Of a DNA stretch of 21,600 nt, positions 8,245-15,187 are shown one piece after another. Position numbers and translations under genes: made by a program. How positions within the stretch are numbered: position 1 is the first letter of the stretch; each line of letters starts with the position of its first letter. Where the stretch lies: the IMG/VR virus record IMGVR_UViG_3300046002_004546, positions 1-21,600 of that record; one strand, written 5' to 3'. The notes under the pieces are model-generated. The model was not told the origin of the DNA. It worked only from the letters and a program-made list of their open reading frames with translations, and made no database searches. This DNA is from a virus.

Positions 8245-8680
8245 TTACGCGGCCTTTGTTGAAGCGGTGGACTTGCCACTCGCTCTTGAGAAGACCGGAT
8301 ATGATACAGTCGTCGTCACCGTAGCCACTTCGTACCGTTCCCTCGTGTTTGAAGCCAAACTTTTGGAGGAACTGGCGAGCCCGACGCAACTTCTTGGGCG
8401 TCAAACTGGTGATCCGGTTGCAATCGAGTTGATCGAAAGCGTAGCTGAGTATGCCCGTGACGAGACTAGGCGTCAACCAGTTGGGCCGGATCGCGGCAAA
8501 ACTGACCTCAATGTTGCGGTATTGAGGCTGATACTGGTTGAAGACCACGCCACCGATGAGATTATCATCCTTATCGACAACCCCGATTGCCTCGCACGGT
8601 CCCCAGTCCAGCCCGTGGCCGATCTGGTCCGCGACCCATTGGGCCACTAGCGGAGAGAAGGGGCCGGATAGCAATTTCAT
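8213..8680 (-). CDS. GNAT family acetyltransferase
   Basis: A 155-aa GNAT-type N-acetyltransferase. The N-terminal part has a strand pair (EAIGVVDKDDNLIGGVVFNQ); the middle (IRPNWLTPSLVTGILSYAFD) matches the acetyl-CoA-binding helix region; the end RARQFLQKFGFKHEGTVRSG is the typical GNAT 'fyeklGFk.EG..R' ending. The frame is open further upstream to 8758, but the ATG at 8680 is chosen because AGGAGG lies 5 nt before it and the GNAT fold begins there. The substrate is unknown. Such genes recur among podovirus tail genes, so it may modify a virion or host protein. A promoter-like sequence lies just upstream, and the 3' end overlaps the next gene by 32 nt. Confidence 0.82.
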   Translation of the reverse strand: MKLLSGPFSPLVAQWVADQIGHGLDWGPCEAIGVVDKDDNLIGGVVFNQYQPQYRNIEVSFAAIRPNWLTPSLVTGILSYAFDQLDCNRITSLTPKKLRRARQFLQKFGFKHEGTVRSGYGDDDCIISGLLKSEWQVHRFNKGRVNVEAKTPGGS

Positions 8681-8704
8681 TTGCGCCTCCTCCAAGGAGC
8701 GGGC

Positions 8705-8734
8705 ATTATAGCCCCGTAGAGAGCAGCGTGGAAA
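8705..8734 (-). promoter_or_regulatory. Candidate sigma70-type promoter before the GNAT gene
   Basis: The complement has TTTCCA (734-729, 4 of 6 to TTGACA), an 18-nt spacer and a perfect TATAAT (710-705), then about 24 nt to the GNAT ATG. It lies in the longest gap of the window (8681-8831), which holds no convincing gene. The TATAAT sits in the loop of a small GGGC/GCCC inverted repeat. It could feed the GNAT, ejection protein, fibre and tailspike genes. It is a sequence match only. Confidence 0.5.
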
Positions 8735-8831
8735 GCAGACACGCCGAGAATAGCTCACTGACCGTACGAGGCTTTCGTTGGACCCGTCTATCTGGCGGGC
8801 GAGTACGGAGCCGGAGTAGCGCCCGGCCTCT

Positions 8832-10517
8832 CTACAACTGCCCGCCCGTCTGGTTCTGGTACTTCACGTTGAAGGAGATAATCTCGCACGGGGCGTTGGT
8901 ATTGCGCGCGGCCTGAACCGCGACAATCCCGTCTCCATACGAAACGTCCTCATCCTCATCCACCGCAAGGTCAACATAGATGACCGGGCTAGGCGTCACC
9001 CGAAGGCGCACGGCTCCGCAGTAGCCAATCCCGGTAACCGAGGTCCAGCTATCCCGCGTCTCGATACCCGGCGACCACAAGGCCACGTCCCAAAGACCCG
9101 TGTCCCAACGCCCCCCCGTGGTGACAATCGTGGTCGGAACAGCCGTAGGCACCTTCTCTTTGAAGTCGGTTACAATCTCAACCGCTGGCGCTAGGTCCGT
9201 CGAGATACGCAACACCGGCTGGAGCATTTCAAACTTCTTCAGGCTTCCCCGTGAGCCGAAGTAGTTAAACGCTGTCTTGATATCCCCCACGATGCCCTCA
9301 AGATTGTCCGAATAGCCCGTGTCCCAAAGATACACCGCCTCCGTTCCGCCGAAGTACATTTGGTCATTGGCCACCGCCCAGCACAGGGCGTTGATGCCTG
9401 TGAACCGACACCACGCGCCCGTCTGGACGTTCTGAACGTATTGCTCCGCACGGGTCAGATTGGCAGTCGGGACATTGAAGATCGCCAAGGCCCCCTTAGG
9501 ATAAAGCGCCCCTTCCCATCCAAAGTTTCCGCGATACCGCTGCGTCGATTGCTGGAAGGCGTTTTGAATCCGCTGCGTCAGGGCGACTAGGTTTTCCTGC
9601 GCCCGGTCCAAGGCAAGAGCTTGCGAGAGAGGAACAACCCCGTCCGTCGTGAGGAGAACAAGGTCAGAGCCGTATTTGATGAGCGAACGGCGCGAGAGGG
9701 GAAGGCCAAGGTCATAGACCCCCACCAACGCCCAGCTATCCGCGTCGGAAGGGTCTAGCCCCTGATACACCGCCACCTGACCCTGTGTGGTGACAAACAC
9801 CGCCAGATCATCCGCACCGGAACCCCCGTCCAGAGTCCAAGTCGCCTGACAGAGAATCGAGCCACCACGATCAAAGATCGGTCCAAGGTCCAGCAAATCC
9901 GCCGCGCCTTGGATAGCAAACGGCGCGAGGTACCAGACACGCAAGCTGTTCTCCTGAACGAAGAACAAGCGGCCCTTGTGATCCATCACGTCGATAAGCG
10001 TTCGGGGATCAAGCGTAATCACCCCTGACGTGCCTGTGATGGCCGTCGAGGCAAACGCGGTCCCTTCGTAATAGATGGGAGCCACAGCGCCGTTAGCGGC
10101 TATCAGGAACGTCCCCGCGTCATTGGCGAAGTTGATCCATTGCCAGCGCGGGCTTTGAACGCCGCTGTAAACCTCTACCGGCGCATCATCCTGATTCGAC
10201 ACGTCATAGATGCTGCCTCCGCAACAGGCGAAAATGTCATCGGCGACAGACTGGTTATGGCCCCGCCAGACCATGATAGTCTCTGTCGGGAGCGTCAGGC
10301 CCTCTTGCCACGGGATATAGCCCTTACGAAGCTCGACATAGCCCGCGCGGGGAATGAAGTTGTCGAGGATCACCGCGTTCTCAGGCGGCATATTGGCTAG
10401 GGGCGATTGAGCATCCCAGCCACCCACCGGAGCCGGAATAGCCCGGCCAATCGTTACGCGCTGCTGACCCACCGAGCGCACAGGTTGCCGCCCGTATCTC
10501 TGAACGGCTTGCCTCAT
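8832..10517 (-). CDS. Tail nozzle / DNA-stabilisation protein (P22 gp10-like)
   Basis: A 561-aa beta-rich protein. The opening (IPAPVGGWDAQSPLANMPPE, then AVILDNFIPRAGYVELRKGY) is typical of the podovirus tail-hub family that includes P22 gp10, which closes the portal channel and forms the tail nozzle below the gp4 adaptor. Repeated short strands with Trp and Gly (for example HKGRLFFVQENSLRVWYL) fit the beta-propeller of this family. The frame extends to a GTG at 10529, but the ATG at 10517-10515 overlaps the upstream stop as ATGA and is preferred. Position directly after adaptor and 64-aa genes supports the call. It ends with TAG at 8834-8832, before a 151-nt gap. Confidence 0.8.
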   Translation of the reverse strand: MRQAVQRYGRQPVRSVGQQRVTIGRAIPAPVGGWDAQSPLANMPPENAVILDNFIPRAGYVELRKGYIPWQEGLTLPTETIMVWRGHNQSVADDIFACCGGSIYDVSNQDDAPVEVYSGVQSPRWQWINFANDAGTFLIAANGAVAPIYYEGTAFASTAITGTSGVITLDPRTLIDVMDHKGRLFFVQENSLRVWYLAPFAIQGAADLLDLGPIFDRGGSILCQATWTLDGGSGADDLAVFVTTQGQVAVYQGLDPSDADSWALVGVYDLGLPLSRRSLIKYGSDLVLLTTDGVVPLSQALALDRAQENLVALTQRIQNAFQQSTQRYRGNFGWEGALYPKGALAIFNVPTANLTRAEQYVQNVQTGAWCRFTGINALCWAVANDQMYFGGTEAVYLWDTGYSDNLEGIVGDIKTAFNYFGSRGSLKKFEMLQPVLRISTDLAPAVEIVTDFKEKVPTAVPTTIVTTGGRWDTGLWDVALWSPGIETRDSWTSVTGIGYCGAVRLRVTPSPVIYVDLAVDEDEDVSYGDGIVAVQAARNTNAPCEIISFNVKYQNQTGGQL

Positions 10518-10708
10518 AGCGCGACCCACACTCCCGAACGATTCTGATAGCCTTGCGAGCCGATGTAAAACAACCTTCCATCCGGGCTGTCTGCCGGGTC
10601 AGGAAGCGCAGAAGAGTAGCCCGGCGCATAGGTCGTCAGAAGACGGTTGATCCGCTGGCGCTGCGTCTGCTGGTTCTTCGTGTCGTTTATGGTCAGGGCG
10701 AAGGTCAT
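10514..10708 (-). CDS. 64-aa protein between adaptor and nozzle genes
   Basis: A small protein beginning MTFALTINDTKNQQTQRQRI and ending in an aromatic strand-like segment (GRLFYIGSQGYQNRSGVWVA). ATGA overlaps at both ends tie it to the adaptor and nozzle genes, so it is probably a real structural or assembly component. It is not recognised as a named family. The bases just before its ATG contain the perfect inverted repeat GGGGAACTTCCCC (10723-10711), which could partly hide its weak ribosome site; this is inference. Confidence 0.65.
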   Translation of the reverse strand: MTFALTINDTKNQQTQRQRINRLLTTYAPGYSSALPDPADSPDGRLFYIGSQGYQNRSGVWVAL

Positions 10709-11409
10709 CCGGGGAAGTTCCCCTCGGATATGTTGGCCGCGTACCCGTAGTAATCCCCGCCAGCGGTATCAATCACGCCATTGCCGCCATCGCGGGCCAT
10801 GCGTTGATTGCGTTCGTTCTGGTAGGTTTTGAAATCCTCGGCATATTCCAGCCCTTTGGACTTCAGGAAGCGCCAACGGATGCCAAGCGGGAAGAGTTTG
10901 CTATCCAGATACGTTTCGTCCGTGTCCGCCTCAAACTGAGACTGAGGGACGCCAAGGGTCGATTTAGCCCAATCTGTCGTGATGTACTCGTAAGCAATCT
11001 CTTGACCGGCAGGCGGGGTCGGCGTGACAAGGAACTGCCCGTCACGCTCCACAAAGGCCAGAAACACCCGGTTGAGTTGGGGCTGCGCTTGGATAGCCTG
11101 CCACTCTTGCGGAGTGATAGGGCCATAGATGTTCCGCATGGTCGTTCGGTTGAAGAACGAGTTAGCGATGAAGTGGTCAAAGTCCGAGGGGACCGCGCTG
11201 GCCTGAACCGCAGATGCCACCGTATCGAACAAGTGCTGACGACGCATGATCTGCCAGTCATACGTTCCGGCTAGCTCATCCCCTTCCTCATTGGCCAGCG
11301 CGTAAAGCTGCTGAACCTGAGCATCCGTCGAGGCGACGACTTCGGTAGGGACCGGAATCGAAAGCAGGCGGCAGGACCGCTGGATAATCTGTAGCAGCGT
11401 GAGCGACAT
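10705..11409 (-). CDS. Head-to-tail adaptor (P22 gp4 / T7 gp11-like)
   Basis: A 234-aa protein whose N-terminal helices (MSLTLLQIIQRSCRLLSIPV, then STDAQVQQLYALANEEGDEL and AGTYDWQIM) match the pattern of podovirus adaptor proteins that dock under the portal ring. A middle beta part (YGPITPQEWQAIQAQP, then DGQFLVTPTPPAGQEIAYEY) and a C-terminal helical segment (LKSKGLEYAEDFKTYQNERN) are also typical. It probably forms a dodecameric ring linking portal and nozzle. The ATG lies 3 nt after the previous stop with no clear ribosome site, suggesting coupling; its stop overlaps the next start as ATGA. Confidence 0.8.
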   Translation of the reverse strand: MSLTLLQIIQRSCRLLSIPVPTEVVASTDAQVQQLYALANEEGDELAGTYDWQIMRRQHLFDTVASAVQASAVPSDFDHFIANSFFNRTTMRNIYGPITPQEWQAIQAQPQLNRVFLAFVERDGQFLVTPTPPAGQEIAYEYITTDWAKSTLGVPQSQFEADTDETYLDSKLFPLGIRWRFLKSKGLEYAEDFKTYQNERNQRMARDGGNGVIDTAGGDYYGYAANISEGNFPG

Positions 11410-11412
11410 GGC

Positions 11413-11742
11413 TTAGGCTTTCGGTGGACGCCCGCGCTTTTTAGGCGTCGGAGGGGTTTCGTAATCCGCAGGGACGTGGACGTGTTCGTCGCTTACGGGT
11501 CGGAGAGCCCCTCCCGGCTCCCCGCTTTGGTCGTGATCGAACGCCTCAAGCGGCGCGTGATTGAATGCCTCTACTAGATATTGGTCGTACTCGAAACCAT
11601 GCGCTTTCTTGTCAGCCTCCGTAGCAGGACGGGGGCCGATCACAGACGCCGAGTCTGCCTGAAAGCGGAACATGAGAACGCCGTCCTCCTTGAAGAACCG
11701 CGCACCGGGGCGGTACATCACGTCTCGTTCCATCTTGCTCAT
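11413..11742 (-). CDS. 109-aa unknown protein with AT-hook-like tail
   Basis: A small protein of unknown function. The N-terminal half has a strand-rich segment (MYRPGARFFKEDGVLMFRFQ) and the C-terminus ends PTPKKRGRPPKA, where the RGRP core with flanking basic residues resembles an AT-hook, a minor-groove DNA-binding motif. Such basic tails occur in small phage head proteins, so it may touch packaged DNA (inference). It overlaps the upstream gene as ATGA, with AAGGA 6 nt before the ATG. A second ATG three codons in is possible. Confidence 0.7.
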   Translation of the reverse strand: MSKMERDVMYRPGARFFKEDGVLMFRFQADSASVIGPRPATEADKKAHGFEYDQYLVEAFNHAPLEAFDHDQSGEPGGALRPVSDEHVHVPADYETPPTPKKRGRPPKA

Positions 11743-12260
11743 GCCGCTTCCTTCTCTTTCGTGGCCTCAATCGCAGCCGCTAGTTTGTCCTCAAGCTCAC
11801 GGATACGCTGCGTCATTTCAGCAAGGGGCTTTTCGGCGTCAGTTTGTTCAATGAACCGCTGCGCCTTGGCGCGGAGAGCGTGACCGCCCATCGGAACGCA
11901 TTTGGCAAGCTGAGAGTCAGACAGGCTCGCAAGGGCCTCCACAGTGCGGATATGGACGCTGTTAAGCTCCATCACCTGACTACGGCCTACACCCGCCCAT
12001 TCGTCCAGCGGAGTGCCAGATTCAGGGGCTTCCATGTTGGCTTTGAACGCCGCGTACTTCGTAGGCCACCGATCCCGGTGTTCATCCTTCACCGCCACGT
12101 CAACGATATTCTTGTTATCGCCCGGCACGATAAGCTCGACGTACTCAACGTCGTTCCAGACCTCACGGCCTTGCTTCTCGCTTTGGAAGTTGTCTCGCAC
12201 GGGTTTGATGTGAAAGCGGGGGATGATCCGGTCCCTGCCATCAGGCGCAACGTAATCCAT
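11739..12260 (-). CDS. Conserved phage protein with C-terminal coiled coil
   Basis: A 173-aa protein without a recognised enzymatic role. The N-terminal half is beta-rich (RDRIIPRFHIKPVRDN, VEYVELIVPGDNKNIVDVAV); the middle carries ESGTPLDEWAGVGRSQVMEL and IRTVEALASLSDSQLAKCVP, a pattern I recall from podovirus head regions and possibly a short helix-hairpin-helix. The last 40 residues are a charged coiled coil (MTQRIRELEDKLAAAIEATK). Two ATGs stand side by side; AGGAGG lies 2 nt before the first (12263) and 5 nt before the second (12260), so the second is chosen. It follows the FkbM gene and begins the return to structural genes. Confidence 0.72.
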   Translation of the reverse strand: MDYVAPDGRDRIIPRFHIKPVRDNFQSEKQGREVWNDVEYVELIVPGDNKNIVDVAVKDEHRDRWPTKYAAFKANMEAPESGTPLDEWAGVGRSQVMELNSVHIRTVEALASLSDSQLAKCVPMGGHALRAKAQRFIEQTDAEKPLAEMTQRIRELEDKLAAAIEATKEKEAA

Positions 12261-12838
12261 CATGTCCTCCTATACACGGTGTCATTGCCAATCTTCATAA
12301 CGCGCTTGTAGCCGGGCAAATCAGCCAACCGGCCCAAGCCCTTCTCTTCAAGCACGACAATAGGCGAAAACTTCTCGATTGTCGCCCTCGCGCCTTCGAT
12401 TGCATCCGCTTCCGATCCCTCAATGTCCAGCCAGATAAGATCACAGGCATCCAAGCCCAGCCCGTCAATCGTCATCACCGGAACTGAGCCGTTTGGAACC
12501 GTCTTGTGTGCCCCGCAATTATCACCCTCGACCACCTGAACGGAGCAAGTCCCCGCCGCCTTCCCTAATGCCGCCTTGTAAATGGCAATGTTAGGCCGCG
12601 TCGCGTTCCTCAAAAGACAGGAGAGGTTCTCATCATCCGGCTCAAAGGTTACAATCCTCTCAAACGCATCAGCGAGCGCCAACGGATAGACGCCGACGTT
12701 TCCACCGGCCTGCACACAGACTCGCTTAGTCTCGACCAGCGGCAGAACAAGAGGCATCGCCTCCGCGCATTGTGCGACTATTACTGGCCTAGCCCGGCGA
12801 TCCGCGTCAGGCCACCAAAGGCCGTCAAACTCTCTCAT
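12260..12838 (-). CDS. FkbM-type SAM methyltransferase
   Basis: A 192-aa SAM-dependent methyltransferase of the FkbM kind, a family that O-methylates sugars and other hydroxyl groups. The SAM-binding loop is AGGNVGVY (44-51), with FEPDDEN (65-71) as the acidic ribose-binding motif, VMTIDGLGL (121-129) and IWLDIEGSEADAIEGA (135-150), the hallmark FkbM segment. FkbM proteins usually have DVGAN-type loops; the QAGGNVG variant is one I recall from phage copies. AGGAGG lies 7 nt before the ATG, which overlaps the DNA methyltransferase stop as ATGA. Its neighbour glycosyltransferase-DUF115 protein suggests that it caps or decorates a sugar, but the target is not shown by the sequence. Confidence 0.85.
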   Translation of the reverse strand: MREFDGLWWPDADRRARPVIVAQCAEAMPLVLPLVETKRVCVQAGGNVGVYPLALADAFERIVTFEPDDENLSCLLRNATRPNIAIYKAALGKAAGTCSVQVVEGDNCGAHKTVPNGSVPVMTIDGLGLDACDLIWLDIEGSEADAIEGARATIEKFSPIVVLEEKGLGRLADLPGYKRVMKIGNDTVYRRT

Positions 12839-13512
12839 AGCAAAGCCTCCTGAACGGGCTTGGCGACTGGCTCGGCAAAGAGCCGGGGCTGTTTGTAGGC
12901 CTCCTCGATACGACGGCAGGCGATGTCGAAATACGGTTCATGGATTTCGCACCCCACAAACGGCCTTCCTTTGACGCAGGCAGCTATTCCCGTGCTTCCC
13001 CCGCCCATAAACGGGTCAAAGACGACACCATGCGTCCAGCCAACTACAACCTCCATCAAGGCCACCGGCTTCTCAGTGGGATGAAAGTCGTTGCCCGTGC
13101 GCGGGCATTCGATCACGTCGTTAGGCCGCTTGCCGGGCCAGAAATGGCTTTCTCCCGCATAGAAAAAACACACTTCAGTCTGGCGTCCGTGTTCGTGCTC
13201 TAGGTCTCCCATTGACCAGTTGTTTTTGACCCACGTTATCAGGCTCTTTGGCTTGGGAATGTCCGCCAGATTATCCCACCTGCCAAACAGATACCGACTA
13301 TGAGAAACCGGAATCGCGCAGGCCCACTGAAGAAGATCGACCGTTTCATCATTAGCAATCTTGTCGTGCTGAACCGTTCGGTAATTTGACTGAAACGCCA
13401 TCCCATACGGCGGGTCCGAAACAACCGCATCTACCGCTCCAAGGGTCGGCAGAATGTCCCGGCAGTCGCCCAAATAAAGCGTGCAGTCGCCGATGGTTTC
13501 CACGCGGCTCAT
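12835..13512 (-). CDS. Beta-class DNA adenine methyltransferase (orphan)
   Basis: A 225-aa DNA methyltransferase. The catalytic motif SDPPYG (32-37) comes first and the SAM-binding motif DPFMGGGSTG (166-175) near the end, preceded by HPTEKPV (144-150) and followed by FVGCEIHEPYFDIACRR (185-201). This order is the beta class, and DPPY favours N6-adenine over N4-cytosine. The protein is complete but compact, with a short region between motifs for target recognition. No restriction enzyme is adjacent, so it probably protects phage DNA or alters expression rather than forming a restriction-modification pair. GGAGGT lies 7 nt before the ATG, which overlaps the glycosyltransferase stop as ATGA. The recognition site cannot be read from sequence. 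Confidence 0.9.
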   Translation of the reverse strand: MSRVETIGDCTLYLGDCRDILPTLGAVDAVVSDPPYGMAFQSNYRTVQHDKIANDETVDLLQWACAIPVSHSRYLFGRWDNLADIPKPKSLITWVKNNWSMGDLEHEHGRQTEVCFFYAGESHFWPGKRPNDVIECPRTGNDFHPTEKPVALMEVVVGWTHGVVFDPFMGGGSTGIAACVKGRPFVGCEIHEPYFDIACRRIEEAYKQPRLFAEPVAKPVQEALL

Positions 13513-14939
13513 GCCAGCAACCTCCCCATATCCGGAATCAGGCCCTTCCCATGGGCCACCAGCTTAACACCACGGTCGCGCAGATACAAAAACTGCTGCT
13601 GAAATTCCATAGCCTGCCTAATCATCCACCGGGCGCAAGTGTAGGTCTTGCCCGCTATGGTGACTTGCATGGTAGCCTCGCCATCATTCAGGGCTTGCGG
13701 ATAGGCGTGATGGCTTTCCTCGGAATAGGAGCTATCGAAGCCGTACAGGTGGATTTTCTTGTACCCCGACAGCCACGCCAGATTGATCGCCCGGAGCCCT
13801 ACAGTCCCCCCGCCCGGCACGAGAACGCACGGCCTTTGGTTCGGCCCTTCGTCAAACCACGGGTCAATGATCTCCCGTAGTTCCTCGCCCGACCCCATGC
13901 CGTTGTGCCACAGAACAACATCATGCCCCGAAAGCGCATCAAACACGCACGGATGAACCTGCGAGGCGAGGAAATAGCGCACGTCCTTTGGCGCATCCTC
14001 GACCATTGAGAGATTTTCTTCCCGCGCATCCAGCATCACGTGCGCGTCAGGCTTCAGCCCCTTGCTCATCAGATAGCGCAGGGCGTTGTTGACGGTGATG
14101 ATCTTCGCGCCCCGACGCTTCCAATCCTTCAGCTTGGGTATGCTGTCTTTCATGGAGGGACCGCCACCGACAATCACGGCGACCTCCTCACGCTCTCCAA
14201 AGCCTGTGAACCACGGAATGTCCCGCAGCACGTTCGCCCGCACATTGGCATAAGCGAAGTCATGCGTGACGTTCATGCCCTTTAGCTCTGGCATGGCCGT
14301 AAAGCCCCCGACGCGCCAGACACCCGGAACCCAACCCTCCGTCACTTCATGGGGCTTGGGATCGCCGTGGAATATGATCGCCTTCGCTAGTTCGGGAGGC
14401 CACGCCACCGCATCGCGATAGGAGACAAACCAACCCTCGGGGAATGTCTGCCACGCCGAGACTTGGCTAATCCACTCTTGGTCCCCACCGTTGACCTGAC
14501 CAGCCGGTAGAAGGCCTTTAAGGCTCTCCGTAGGGCGGTCGATAACGTCTGGCGTGAAGCGGTCCCAAATGGCGCTATGCTCGCCGTGCGTCCAGCGCAT
14601 CACGGAGCTATTGTAGGTCGGCCAATGCCAATCCTTAATGATGCCGTGCGGAAGTTCCTCAAGCCGACCCGTCACGCATACGTCTAGGTCCATGTAGAGG
14701 ACTTCATCGCCCCAAACCCACGGCATGTCCCGTGAGAACAGAAACACCTTCTGCCACCAACCCGGTAGCGCGCGGTTGTAGGCAATCGGTGTGATGCCTT
14801 CCGGCAGGCTGTCGGGATCGTCCGTCAGACACCAATGGCATTGCTCTTCTGCCAGATGCCTAGCGATGCCGTCGTGGAGATTGGTGACGTACTCGATTGG
14901 GTATTTTGAGCCGACGCGGACGGAGACGACGTTAATCAT
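13509..14939 (-). CDS. Glycosyltransferase (GT-A/GT8-like) fused to DUF115 domain
   Basis: A 476-aa two-domain protein. Residues 1-240 look like a GT-A nucleotide-sugar transferase: SVRVGSKYPIEYVTNLHDGI at the start, YMDLDV with the metal-binding D84-x-D86, and FHGDPKPHE (190-198), the His-containing segment typical of GT8-like enzymes. Residues about 252-470 look like DUF115 (Pfam PF01973, MAF/MptE-like): VAVIVGGGPSMKDSIPKLKD, ITVNNALRYLMSKGLKPDAH, VPGGGTVGLRAINLAWLSGY and IHLYGFDSSY. DUF115 proteins include flagellin-modifying MAF transferases and pterin kinases. It probably transfers a sugar to DNA, a virion protein or a host surface; the acceptor is unknown. AAAGGAGG lies 7 nt before the ATG. 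Confidence 0.8.
   Translation of the reverse strand: MINVVSVRVGSKYPIEYVTNLHDGIARHLAEEQCHWCLTDDPDSLPEGITPIAYNRALPGWWQKVFLFSRDMPWVWGDEVLYMDLDVCVTGRLEELPHGIIKDWHWPTYNSSVMRWTHGEHSAIWDRFTPDVIDRPTESLKGLLPAGQVNGGDQEWISQVSAWQTFPEGWFVSYRDAVAWPPELAKAIIFHGDPKPHEVTEGWVPGVWRVGGFTAMPELKGMNVTHDFAYANVRANVLRDIPWFTGFGEREEVAVIVGGGPSMKDSIPKLKDWKRRGAKIITVNNALRYLMSKGLKPDAHVMLDAREENLSMVEDAPKDVRYFLASQVHPCVFDALSGHDVVLWHNGMGSGEELREIIDPWFDEGPNQRPCVLVPGGGTVGLRAINLAWLSGYKKIHLYGFDSSYSEESHHAYPQALNDGEATMQVTIAGKTYTCARWMIRQAMEFQQQFLYLRDRGVKLVAHGKGLIPDMGRLLA
14913..14939 (-). repeat. Direct repeat copy B (start of glycosyltransferase gene)
   Basis: These 27 bases, encoding MINVVSVRV, match 15161-15187 at 25 of 27 positions. 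The two copies are 248 nt apart and each forms the first nine codons of its gene, so together they bracket the 83-aa gene. Confidence 0.85.
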
Positions 14940-15187
14940 AGGCCCGCCTCCTTTGCCTTACGGATAGTCTCCACCGCTTGAGGACCAAAGACTAGCCGTG
15001 CGGAAAGCCCATCGCCCCATCTGATTGAAAGCCACGGAACGCCAAACACGCCAGTTTTCGACTTCCAGCGCCAGACCGCAAACCCTTTGTTGGCGCAAAC
15101 TCGGTCTAATGCGACGACTTGGGAAAGGCAGTCGGCACCAATCCATGACGGATGAGTAGCGACGCGGACGCTGACGACGTTAATCAT
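14936..15187 (-). CDS. 83-aa unknown protein sharing its first nine residues with the next gene
   Basis: The protein begins MINVVSVRVATHPSWIGADC and ends in a helix (AVETIRKAKEAGL). The frame can start at a GTG at 15208, but the ATG at 15187 overlaps the HNH stop as ATGA and gives the same nine first residues as the downstream glycosyltransferase, so it is preferred. After residue 9 the two diverge. The middle is Trp-rich (FAVWRWKSKTGVFGVPWLSI). It is not recognised; it may be a small independent protein or a leftover of a GT-A-type N-terminus after recombination. Confidence 0.62.
   Translation of the reverse strand: MINVVSVRVATHPSWIGADCLSQVVALDRVCANKGFAVWRWKSKTGVFGVPWLSIRWGDGLSARLVFGPQAVETIRKAKEAGL
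15161..15187 (-). repeat. Direct repeat copy A (start of 83-aa gene)
   Basis: Partner of the repeat at 14913-14939; the two differences lie side by side in one three-base block (CAGC against CTCC on the coding strand). It includes the ATGA overlap with the HNH gene. Confidence 0.85.

Noticed and set aside
10711-10723. Perfect inverted repeat GGGGAACTTCCCC as an operator
   Set aside because: It lies inside adaptor codons and is too short to call a regulatory site from one occurrence; noted only as possible local RNA structure.
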